Assembly (NCBI GenBank): GCA_964551445.1
Contig: CAZKCG010000016.1
Span: forward strand, 1-64,000
Source of the DNA: DAOPXV01 sp964551445
GTDB lineage: Bacteria; Muiribacteriota; UBA9980
Length of the DNA: 64,000 nucleotides
Reading direction: 5' to 3'
This document shows positions 7,281 to 15,065 of the stretch, in pieces (position 1 is the first letter of the stretch; every line of letters starts with the position of its first letter). The position numbers and the translations under genes were made by a program. Below the pieces are notes generated by a model. That model was not told the DNA's origin, searched no databases, and saw only the letters and a program-made list of their open reading frames with translations.

Positions 7281-8186
7281 TTAATAATTGACGCGCATTC
7301 CCATGATCGAACGCATATAGAAGAAGTTGAGGCTTACCTCGTCGGTTCCGCCGGAAAAAACGCCTCTTGATATCATTTTTTCAAGAGATTTGGCAGGCAT
7401 TTGATAAGTGTTCGAGACCATTTTTTTGGTCCTGTCTATTTTATCCATCTGTTTTCCGTAGTTTTTATAGGCGTATCTGCTTGCGTATTTTTTGATGTAT
7501 TCAAACTGATACCTCATAACCGTTCCGAACAGAAGGCTTCCGGCGTATGAAAAAAGTTCGTCGGGCTGGTTGGGTTGTTCCGCGCTGAAAAGCACGTCCA
7601 CTTTTTCGCCCGGAGGCATATATTTATAAACCCGCGTGTCTTTTTTCCCTCTTCTCTGGTCCGATCCGGGCCCTTTCATATCAGGCGCGCCGCCACCCAT
7701 GCCGGGCATAGGCCCGCCCATATCGGGTCCCATATTTTGCATAGGCCCGTCCGATCCGGGCATCAGCCCGCTCAAAACATCCATTCCGCCTTTTCCGCGC
7801 ACGCCTTTCATACCGGTCCCTTTTTGTCTTTTAATGCCGGACCTTTCAAGGACCGCAAGATAATTCGCCATGTGTTCGGCTTTATATTTTTCTATGAGCG
7901 CGCCAAGTTCCTTATTGTATTTCGTGTCTTTATATAAAACGGCGCCGGTGTCTTTGGTATCAAGATCAATGAAAGATCCCAACTGAAGCTTGCAGTCTTC
8001 GAAATTTGACGGGCCGCCGCACTGGCCGGGATAAAATTCTTCGAAAAGACCCGCGCCGTTTAAATATTGCCCGCCGCTTTCCATGACCGCCGGAGATGAA
8101 ATGGAGCGGCCTGAAAAAAACAACAGGCATGACAGAGTTAAAAGCGCGATAAGTAATTTTTTGTTTGAAATGCTGATTATATTCAT
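7281..8186 (-). CDS. Secreted protein with Met/Gly/Pro-rich middle, unknown family
   Basis: 301 residues, unrecognised. The N-terminal hydrophobic segment (about 10-28) ends at SGRSISSPA and is probably a signal peptide. A mixed domain (about 35-125) contains two Cys (GQCGGPSNFEDCKLQ) that could form a disulphide. A low-complexity stretch (about 125-178) is built of MxGxGPDMGGPMPGM-like repeats, comparable in composition to the neighbouring EF-hand proteins. The C-terminal domain (about 180-301) has many Tyr and Lys and is predicted helical. No EF loops are present. The start has AAAGG 1 nt before the ATG and a better GAGGTGA further up. It lies divergent to the kinase at 8413 and shares its regulatory region, so it may belong to the same envelope regulon, although I found no sigma-54 box facing it. 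Confidence 0.75.
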   Translation of the reverse strand: MNIISISNKKLLIALLTLSCLLFFSGRSISSPAVMESGGQYLNGAGLFEEFYPGQCGGPSNFEDCKLQLGSFIDLDTKDTGAVLYKDTKYNKELGALIEKYKAEHMANYLAVLERSGIKRQKGTGMKGVRGKGGMDVLSGLMPGSDGPMQNMGPDMGGPMPGMGGGAPDMKGPGSDQRRGKKDTRVYKYMPPGEKVDVLFSAEQPNQPDELFSYAGSLLFGTVMRYQFEYIKKYASRYAYKNYGKQMDKIDRTKKMVSNTYQMPAKSLEKMISRGVFSGGTDEVSLNFFYMRSIMGMRVNY

Positions 8187-8237
8187 CCTTTATTTTTCAC
8201 CTCACCGTTACCTATCGGATAATTAATTTAATACTCG

Positions 8238-8255
8238 CGCGGATATTTGTCCGAG
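8238..8255. promoter_or_regulatory. Predicted enhancer site, distal copy
   Basis: CGCGGA-TATTTG-TCCGAG, a match to CGGA-N6-TCCG with imperfect outer positions. Its centre is exactly 32 nt (about three helical turns) from the stronger site at 8270-8287. Confidence 0.55.
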
Positions 8256-8269
8256 GCGAATGATGAAAT

Positions 8270-8287
8270 TTCGGAAATAAGTCCGAA
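8270..8287. promoter_or_regulatory. Predicted enhancer site (UAS), proximal copy
   Basis: Perfect palindrome TTCGGA-AATAAG-TCCGAA, centred 49 nt upstream of the -24 GG of the sigma-54 promoter at 8325. Together with 8238-8255 it suggests autoregulation of the kinase-regulator operon. Confidence 0.7.
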
Positions 8288-8324
8288 GGTGATGGCGGAA
8301 TATAATGCGGCAAAAGAAAACCGT

Positions 8325-8341
8325 ATGGCATACTAATTGCT
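8325..8341 (+). promoter_or_regulatory. Sigma-54 promoter of the NtrB/NtrC-like operon
   Basis: ATGGCATACTAATTGCT: -24 box TGGCATA, -12 box TTGCT, correct spacing. The start is expected near 8352, giving a leader of about 60 nt before the ATG at 8413. Confidence 0.75.
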
Positions 8342-8412
8342 TTGATTTTTTAACAGTTGAATTCGTGCCGTATTTTATGGTAACATTATAAAAACTGAAA
8401 GGCGTTAAGATA

Positions 8413-9705
8413 ATGAGTTTTAAAAGACAAAAATTTTTTCTGATACTTATATTCATACTCTTGTTCATAACCATCCTGCTGATGAGCTCCGAGCCGCCGT
8501 TCGGGTTTAAACCGCCCCATGCAGAACGCGGACATAACAAGACGGCTGGCGATTCTAATGAAGTTTCGCTTCCGGGGGTTAATAATTCTTCGGAGGTCGG
8601 GATATCTGAAAAAAAAGATAACGGCCGCGAAAAACGGCAGGGCAAAATGAGGCCTCCGCATGAAGAATTTATCGAAAAGATCCTCGAGGAGATCCCGAAA
8701 GATCAGAAAGCCGGAAAATACGAGACGGAGCATTGTTCGTACACCATACTCGATACCGTTGAAGCCGTAAATGTCATAACCCGCGATATTTTATCGGGCG
8801 GCGCGACCTATTTTCGCGAAAGCGACGAACAGATGATATTTTTCAGAAAACTTGACGGCCGGACCTCAGGCGGGACGAGCGTTATCATAGAAATGAAAAG
8901 GGGCGGCCTCGAGAGAAATTTTATCGGAATCATATATGCGAAAAAACTGATAATCTTTTCGTCGGTGCTTGTAATAGCCGGAATAGCGATCTTTTTCATA
9001 TTCGTGTCATACCGCCACTCGATCGAGGCGCAGAACGAGAACCAGAAATATCAGTCCGTAAAACGCATGTCGTTCGGCCTGGCTCACGAAATAAGGAACC
9101 CGCTTAACGCGATGCACCTGTCGCTGGAAGTTTTAAAAAGCAATATCGACGATCCGGAAGGCCTGAAAAAAGGCGAGAGCGTTGAATGTCTGGACATCAT
9201 CGGTTCCGAGATAAAAAGGCTGGACGAACTGGTCAAAAGATTTATGGAATATTCAAAAGAAATAAAATTGAAGCGCGCCAGGACCTCGGTCAATAAACTC
9301 GTCAATTCAGCCGTTTCGGTTCTGACGCCGATCGCTTCGGAAAAAAACATAAAGATAGATATCGCTTCCACCGTCGAATTTGAGGCTGATATCGATTCCG
9401 ACCTTATTTACCAGGGGTTCATAAACGTTATTAAAAACGCGGTAGAAGCGGTTCCGGTTGGCGGATCGGTCCGGATCTCGTGCGCTAAAACACCGGCCGG
9501 CGCCGAAATTATTGTCGAGGATAACGGGGAAGGGATCAAACCCGAGAATATGCCGAAAATATTCGATTTTTATTTTTCAACAAAAAAAGAAGGCTCGGGG
9601 ATCGGCCTGGCCGTCACTAAAAAATTCGTGGAAGCCCACGGCGGAAGTATCGGCGCGGTAAGCGGACCGGGCAAGACCTGTTTTACGATAAAATTACCCG
9701 TTTGA
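8413..9705 (+). CDS. Membrane sensor histidine kinase, NtrB/ZraS type
   Basis: 430-residue sensor kinase. TM1 (about 9-27) and TM2 (about 178-199) enclose a periplasmic sensor region of about 150 residues. That region begins with a low-complexity Pro/His/Asn/Glu-rich part (PPFGFKPPHAERGHNK) and has no domain I can name. There is no HAMP; the HisKA follows directly, with LAHEIRNPLNAMHL and phospho-His at 225. The HATPase (about 320-430) has IIVEDNGEGI and GSGIGLAVTKKFVEAHGG. It is followed after 93 nt by the sigma-54 response regulator at 9799, its obvious partner. The sigma-54 promoter and paired palindromes upstream suggest the pair controls its own expression. The ligand is unknown; the EF-hand neighbourhood makes divalent metal or envelope stress a reasonable guess only. 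Confidence 0.92.
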   Translation: MSFKRQKFFLILIFILLFITILLMSSEPPFGFKPPHAERGHNKTAGDSNEVSLPGVNNSSEVGISEKKDNGREKRQGKMRPPHEEFIEKILEEIPKDQKAGKYETEHCSYTILDTVEAVNVITRDILSGGATYFRESDEQMIFFRKLDGRTSGGTSVIIEMKRGGLERNFIGIIYAKKLIIFSSVLVIAGIAIFFIFVSYRHSIEAQNENQKYQSVKRMSFGLAHEIRNPLNAMHLSLEVLKSNIDDPEGLKKGESVECLDIIGSEIKRLDELVKRFMEYSKEIKLKRARTSVNKLVNSAVSVLTPIASEKNIKIDIASTVEFEADIDSDLIYQGFINVIKNAVEAVPVGGSVRISCAKTPAGAEIIVEDNGEGIKPENMPKIFDFYFSTKKEGSGIGLAVTKKFVEAHGGSIGAVSGPGKTCFTIKLPV

Positions 9706-9798
9706 TATGATCGATCCCGCCGCGGCTTCTTGCGAAATGGCTGCATCCGGGCGTGTCAGCCGGCGGCGCAGCCGGAAATATTTCCAGAGGTGTGAATT

Positions 9799-11229
9799 TT
9801 GAAACATAATATTCTTATCGTCGAGGACGAAAAAAATCAGGCGGATCTTATCACGAAGATCCTTCAGAAAAAGGGATTCAACGCGGCCGCGGCCAATACG
9901 AAAGCCGATGCGCTGAAGATGTTCTCGGCGGGCCGGATCGATCTTGTGCTCACCGATTTCAAACTTCCCGACGGCAACGGCCTTGAAGTGATAAACGAAG
10001 TGAGAAAATTAAATCCCGAGGTTCCGATCATCGTCATGACGGCTTTCGGCGATATCGAGACCGCTGTAAAGTGTCTTAAAAGCGGCGCGGGCGATTTTCT
10101 ATCGAAACCTATCGATCTTAACGAACTCGAGCGCATAATTTTCAAACTCCTCCAGAATAAGATACTTATCGAGGAGGTGGCGCAGCTTCGCCGCGATGTC
10201 GAGACCTTGTACAGCGCGGGAAATATTTGCGGCACGAATGAGCGCTTAACGGCCGAGATCGGAAAGGCGATAAAGGTCGCGCCTACCGATTCCAACGTTT
10301 TGATAAACGGCGAAAGCGGCACCGGAAAAGAACTTTTCGCGAATCTTGTCCACTACAACAGCTCGCGCAAAAACAAAACTTTTATAAAGATAAATTGCTC
10401 CGCAATTCCGGCCGATCTCATTGAAAGCGAATTGTTCGGGCACATGAAAGGGTCTTTCACTGGCGCTTTTAGCGATAAGATCGGAAAATTCGAGGCCGCC
10501 GACGGCGGAACGCTTTTTTTAGACGAGATAGGCGAACTCCCGCAAAACCTTCAGGCCAAGCTTTTAAGGGTGATACAGGAGCGCGAGATCGAGCCGATAG
10601 GATCGAACGCCGTTAAAAAAATAAACGTCAGGCTTTTGTTCGCGACCAACCGCGATCTTGAAAAAGCCATCAAAAACAAGGAGTTCCGCGAAGACCTCTA
10701 TTACCGCGTGAATACCATTTCGCTTAACCTTCCGCCGCTTCGCGAGAGGCGCGACGATATAGCGAGCCTTTTAAAATTCTTCATAAATAAATATAACGCG
10801 GTTTTAAAAAGAAATATCCGCGAGGTCTCGAGCGATGCGCTCGATATTTTAATTAAATATCCGTGGCCCGGAAATATCCGCGAACTTCAGAATATCATTG
10901 AAAACACAATGGTTCTGATGAACGATCATGACGAGGTCATATACATGCGGAATCTTCCCGAAAAGATTATCGACGGCGAAAGAAAGACGGGCTCCGCGTC
11001 TTCGGTTGACGGCGGCGCGTCGTTTGAAAGCATGGTTTCAGCGAGCCTTGAAAAAGCCTACGCGGCCGGTGAAACCGTCGATATCGGCGATCTTTTGGAC
11101 GGCGTGGAAAAGATAGCCATGAAATGGGCCGCCGAAAAAACGGGCGGCGTCAAAACGGATATCGCCAGATTCTTCGGCATAGACGAAAAAAGCATCAGAA
11201 ATAAATTCAAAAAATATAATATACTTTGA
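9799..11229 (+). CDS. NtrC-family sigma-54 response regulator (REC-AAA+-Fis HTH)
   Basis: 476 residues. The receiver (1-120) has acidic EDE at 9-11, phospho-acceptor Asp53 in LTDFKLPDG and Lys in LSKPID. The AAA+ domain (about 145-380) has Walker A GESGTGKE (171-178), Walker B GTLFLDEIGE and an R-finger region. Its sigma-54 contact loop reads GSFTGA (218-223) in place of GAFTGA. A C-terminal Fis-type helix-turn-helix (KTDIARFFGIDEKSIRNKFKK) gives DNA binding. The start is TTG with ribosome site AGAGGTG 6 nt away. It is the only response regulator with a DNA-binding domain in the window. I infer that it binds the (T)TCGGA-N6-TCCGA(A) palindromes upstream of the four sigma-54 promoters between 2178 and 8341. 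Kinase partner: 8413-9705. Confidence 0.95.
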   Translation: MKHNILIVEDEKNQADLITKILQKKGFNAAAANTKADALKMFSAGRIDLVLTDFKLPDGNGLEVINEVRKLNPEVPIIVMTAFGDIETAVKCLKSGAGDFLSKPIDLNELERIIFKLLQNKILIEEVAQLRRDVETLYSAGNICGTNERLTAEIGKAIKVAPTDSNVLINGESGTGKELFANLVHYNSSRKNKTFIKINCSAIPADLIESELFGHMKGSFTGAFSDKIGKFEAADGGTLFLDEIGELPQNLQAKLLRVIQEREIEPIGSNAVKKINVRLLFATNRDLEKAIKNKEFREDLYYRVNTISLNLPPLRERRDDIASLLKFFINKYNAVLKRNIREVSSDALDILIKYPWPGNIRELQNIIENTMVLMNDHDEVIYMRNLPEKIIDGERKTGSASSVDGGASFESMVSASLEKAYAAGETVDIGDLLDGVEKIAMKWAAEKTGGVKTDIARFFGIDEKSIRNKFKKYNIL

Positions 11230-11488
11230 GAACGGACTGCTGTAGAAAAAAATCTGCAACAGGCCTGAGCCTGGCTTGTATTAACTTTTCGCTCTTATCT
11301 ATTTTTAAAAATATAGTGAACGACTTTAATTTCTCTACATAGCTTTCAATGACGGTTTATGTTTCGGTTACATTTGTAAAGTTGTTTATGCCGTTCGCTA
11401 TAAGTTGGCTTCGATGCCGCATAATTGCTTTTTTCAAGTAATACATTGCGTTTCGCCGTTTCTCTGTCAATATCAATGTCAAATATCC
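11230..11488. other. Intergenic region without recognised gene
   Basis: AT-rich stretch between the NtrC-like gene and the promoter at 11489. No coding pattern, tRNA-like fold or T-tailed hairpin stands out. A GGCCTGAGCCTGGC segment just after the regulator gene is only a weak hairpin. Confidence 0.6.
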
Positions 11489-11517
11489 TTGACTTAATGC
11501 CGTTTATATATTATCAT
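11489..11517 (+). promoter_or_regulatory. Sigma-70 promoter of the 11606 kinase
   Basis: TTGACT (11489-11494), 17 nt, TATCAT (11512-11517). Transcription should begin near 11524. This excludes the ATG at 11516, which lies inside the -10 box. Confidence 0.65.
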
Positions 11518-11605
11518 GTATATAGAATATAAAAACAAACAAACTGTTTTGCCGTCCCGCAAAACCGTTTTTGATCAATTCAAAACTGTTTTCAAAAGGC
11601 TTGAT

Positions 11606-13486
11606 GTGATTTTTATGACTTCGATAAATAAAAAAACTTTCTTGAAAATCGCGGCGGGCTTTTTAGCGATAATAATAATAATTTATTATTTTTTTATAGC
11701 TTTTAAACATACTATCGCGATCTTAGCGATCGGCGATAAATTATTCGGCAGTCATTTTTTCGTTTTTCACATCAACAACTTTTTGATCGCGTTTTTCATT
11801 ATGTTTATAATGAGCATTATGATGATGGTCGTAATGGCTTCATATTTTCATTTAAAGCTCACGAACGTCGAAGAAAAAACGAAAAAGATCATAAAGGACA
11901 GTGAAGACGGTTTTAGAATGATCATCGAAGAAACGCCGGTTGGAGTCTCGATAATAGACGAATGCGGAATGTTTGAATATACTAATTCCGCTTTTAACGC
12001 GCTTTATGAATATGGCCCTGACGAACTTTCGGGAAAGCATATCTCAGCCGTCGTCTTTGATAATCTTTATAACATGTCACTTGAAAATTCAAGGGATTTC
12101 ATTAATGAAAATATAGCCCTCAGCCACGAATGGTCGGTGATCACAAGCAGCGGAAAAAAACTTACGGTGCTCGTAAATTCAACGAAGATCAATTTCCTTG
12201 GCGGACCCAAAACTATGCTTTTCGTGGTTGATATCACGGAACGCCAGAAGATGGAAGAAGATTTGAGAAAAAGCCGGGAGGAACTTAAAACAGCCAGGGA
12301 TGTCGCCGAATCATTGAACAGGATTAAAAGCCAGTTTCTGGCCAACGTAAGTCATGAGATCAGGACGCCGTTGAACGGAGTTATAGGTTTTTCCGAATTA
12401 CTTTCTAATACCAGGATCGATAAAGAGCAGGAAGATATGCTGGAATGCATCAATTCGAGCGGCAAACATCTGCTTGAACTGATAAACGATCTTTTAGACC
12501 TTTCCAGGATCGAGGCCGGAAAGTTCGAGGTCGAAGAAACTGAATTCGACATCGAAAAAATGGTTTACGAGACCGTTGGAATGGTAAGGCCGGCCGCCAT
12601 CAAAAAAGATCTTGAAATATGTCTTGTCACAAATGACGTCAAAGGAAACTTCGTCATGACGGACCGTCACAAATACAAACAGGTTTTGACGAACCTTTTA
12701 AGTAACGCTATAAAATTTACGCCGGCCGGAAAGATTTTTATAACTATCCGTCAGGTCAGCGAGGAAAAAGACCATTATACGATCGAAACTTCTGTTAAAG
12801 ACAGCGGCATAGGGATAGCGGCGGATAAACTCGGCAGGATCTTCGAACCTTTTACGCAGGCCGACGGTTCGATCGTAAGGCAATATGGCGGAACCGGCCT
12901 CGGGCTTACGATATCCAACCAGATAGTCCGCCTGCTCGGAGGCGAAAAGATATTCGTGAACAGCGCGCCGTCCGCGGGCAGCGAATTTTATTTCACGATA
13001 AGATTTAAAAAAGGGAAAAGCCTTATTCCTCAAAAAAATGAAAATGAAACAAATGTCAGTGACGGGGAAACTTCCAGACTCAATGTTCTGGTAGCCGACG
13101 ACAGTATGGTGAATATAAAACTTGTCAGGGCGATACTTGAAAAAGCCGGACATGCCGTAACAACCGTGAAAAACGGCATCGACGCGATAGAAGAAGTTTC
13201 CAGAGGGAATTTCGATATAGTGCTCATGGACATGAATATGCCCAAGTTGGATGGATGCCTCGCGGCCGCGGAAATACGAAAACGCGGGATATCGATTCCG
13301 GTGATCGCGATGACCGCTTCGGCAATGAAGGAAGATATTGAAAAATGTCTCGGTTCGGGCATGAATGACTTCATTTCAAAACCCATAGAGGTCAAGCCGT
13401 TCTTATTAAAAGTGATAGAGGCGGCAAAAAAACGGGCCGTTACGGATCAAGCAGCCAGTAAAGTTCTTACAGATCTAATTTCATAG
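11606..13486 (+). CDS. Membrane hybrid histidine kinase (2 TM-PAS-HisKA-HATPase-REC)
   Basis: About 626 residues. I place the start at GTG 11606, preceded by AAAAGG at 6 nt; ATG 11615 is equally possible. The longer frame from 11516 is unlikely because that ATG overlaps the -10 box. Two transmembrane segments with a short loop follow (AAGFLAIIIIIYYFF and FLIAFFIMFIMSIMMM), then a PAS domain (IIEETPVGVSIIDECG...VVDITERQKM). The HisKA has FLANVSHEIRTPLNG, and the HATPase has DSGIGI and GGTGLGLTISNQIV. The C-terminal receiver has VADDS, LMDMNMP and ISKPIE. There is no HPt domain, so a separate HPt protein is needed for onward transfer. The last 20 nt overlap the convergent kinase gene at 13467. 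Confidence 0.92.
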   Translation: MIFMTSINKKTFLKIAAGFLAIIIIIYYFFIAFKHTIAILAIGDKLFGSHFFVFHINNFLIAFFIMFIMSIMMMVVMASYFHLKLTNVEEKTKKIIKDSEDGFRMIIEETPVGVSIIDECGMFEYTNSAFNALYEYGPDELSGKHISAVVFDNLYNMSLENSRDFINENIALSHEWSVITSSGKKLTVLVNSTKINFLGGPKTMLFVVDITERQKMEEDLRKSREELKTARDVAESLNRIKSQFLANVSHEIRTPLNGVIGFSELLSNTRIDKEQEDMLECINSSGKHLLELINDLLDLSRIEAGKFEVEETEFDIEKMVYETVGMVRPAAIKKDLEICLVTNDVKGNFVMTDRHKYKQVLTNLLSNAIKFTPAGKIFITIRQVSEEKDHYTIETSVKDSGIGIAADKLGRIFEPFTQADGSIVRQYGGTGLGLTISNQIVRLLGGEKIFVNSAPSAGSEFYFTIRFKKGKSLIPQKNENETNVSDGETSRLNVLVADDSMVNIKLVRAILEKAGHAVTTVKNGIDAIEEVSRGNFDIVLMDMNMPKLDGCLAAAEIRKRGISIPVIAMTASAMKEDIEKCLGSGMNDFISKPIEVKPFLLKVIEAAKKRAVTDQAASKVLTDLIS

Positions 13487-15065
13487 TGAATTTGGTTCCT
13501 TTGTCGCGTTCGATCTTTACTTCCGCGTGTATCAGCTGTGCCAGCATATAAACGAGCTGGAGTCCGCCGGTGCCAGCCGACCTAATGCTAAAAGATTCAG
13601 GTATTCCGATCCCGTTGTCTGATAAAGTTATTGTCACATGATTACCGGAATGTATGGCGGATATCGTTATCAAACCGTTGTTCCGGGCTTTAAACGCATA
13701 TTTCATAGTGTTTGTAAGAACCTCGTTAATGATGATCCCCAGATCGGACAACTTTTTAGAATCAATTATAAAATCAGCGATATTTTTTTCAACTTTTACA
13801 ATCGTATTGTTGGGGAAGATCCCGATGATCTCGTCCACGAGCGGCGAAAGGTATTCCTTGAATGATAGATCACTGAAATTTTCAGAGTAGTAGAGCTTTT
13901 TATACATTAACATCATACTTAAAACACGGTTTCTGGCGTTTTTAAGCGCGTCGATGGCCGCGGACTCTTTCAATGCGTCTATCTGCATCTCCAGAAGGCC
14001 CGCAACCGTGTTCAAGTTATTTTTTACGCGGTGATGAACTTCCTTGAGCAGAAGTTCTTTTTCCGCGAGAAGAGCTTTGATCTTTTCTTCCGCCAGTCTT
14101 TGCTCAGTTATGTCACTTATTATGACGCCTAACATGGTTTCATTGCCGGCTTTACTTTTAAAAATGCTCATCTCAAACTTCGTCAGAAAAGATTTTCCGC
14201 TCCGGTTAAGTATTCGAAGTTCGCTCGTCCGGGGTGCTCCAGTTTCTAAAAGCTTTTTACGATTCAAGTAATAAACGTCCTGGTCCGCTGAAAGAATGAA
14301 TTGTGACAGCGGTTGTTTGATCAGATCTTTCCGGTCTACGCCAAGTAAGTCGCCGCCCTTGAGATTTGCTTCAGTGATCATTCCTTTTTCGTTGATCGTT
14401 AAATATCCGATAGGCGCCAGATCATACAGATCAAAATACCTTTTTCGTGAAATTTCCAGTTTTTCCTGCGTGCTGCGTAATTCATCATTTTGCATTTCGA
14501 GCTCGATCTGGGTTACACGCAACTCATGAACCAGTTTGTTGGGAACTTCAAGTAAGTGCGTCTGATCATTTAAATGAGTCTCGCCAGTTTTGATAAGATC
14601 TTCAGCCGTTTTGCGCAATTTAGCCGCGGCTTCCCGCTGATTTATCAAGGCATTCTGCTGCATTCGGCCTTCCTCAAAAAGCCTGAAAGCCATTTTTATG
14701 GATGCGCCTAGAACTGCGGTTCCGGAATTTTTCACCACATAACCGTATGATGCGATATTTTCAGTTTTATTTACCGTTTCAGATTCCGTATGACTCGATA
14801 AAAAAACGATCGGAATATTCCGTTTTTCGAGGATCTGCCGGGCCGCTTTGGTGCCGTCTATACCGCTGCCGAGATCGATGTCCATGAGAATGAGATCTAT
14901 TTTTTCATTACTGATAGTTATTTCAAAAGCTTTTTCACCGGAATCAGCCGTGAGCACATTATAGCCGAAACTTTTTATGACTTCGGATGTAATTATAGAA
15001 ATAGCAATTTCATCTTCGACGATGAGTATTGTTTTTGGATCATGCGCGTTAGTTTTTATTTTCAT
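13467..15065 (-). CDS. REC-PAS-HisKA_2 type histidine kinase
   Basis: 532-residue soluble protein. The receiver (about 10-125) has IVEDE, Asp in LMDIDLGSGIDG, Ser in LSSHTE and VVKNS where most receivers have KP. A coiled coil (about 130-200) containing HELRVTQIELEMQNDELRS leads to a PAS domain (about 200-325). The kinase core has LLLKEVHHRVKNNLNTVAGLLEMQ, the HisKA_2/HWE-like phospho-acceptor form, and an HATPase with DNGIGIPE and GTGGLQLVYMLAQ. It is the second gene after the membrane kinase at 17488, with a 4-nt ATGA overlap, so the two are translationally coupled. HisKA_2 kinases often feed single receivers. Its own receiver is N-terminal, so it may accept phosphate from the upstream partner (inference). 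Confidence 0.92.
   Translation of the reverse strand: MKIKTNAHDPKTILIVEDEIAISIITSEVIKSFGYNVLTADSGEKAFEITISNEKIDLILMDIDLGSGIDGTKAARQILEKRNIPIVFLSSHTESETVNKTENIASYGYVVKNSGTAVLGASIKMAFRLFEEGRMQQNALINQREAAAKLRKTAEDLIKTGETHLNDQTHLLEVPNKLVHELRVTQIELEMQNDELRSTQEKLEISRKRYFDLYDLAPIGYLTINEKGMITEANLKGGDLLGVDRKDLIKQPLSQFILSADQDVYYLNRKKLLETGAPRTSELRILNRSGKSFLTKFEMSIFKSKAGNETMLGVIISDITEQRLAEEKIKALLAEKELLLKEVHHRVKNNLNTVAGLLEMQIDALKESAAIDALKNARNRVLSMMLMYKKLYYSENFSDLSFKEYLSPLVDEIIGIFPNNTIVKVEKNIADFIIDSKKLSDLGIIINEVLTNTMKYAFKARNNGLITISAIHSGNHVTITLSDNGIGIPESFSIRSAGTGGLQLVYMLAQLIHAEVKIERDKGTKFTMKLDL

Noticed and set aside
11516..11605. ATG 11516 as start of the 11606 hybrid kinase
   Set aside because: It overlaps the -10 box TATCAT of a good promoter, and no ribosome site precedes it.
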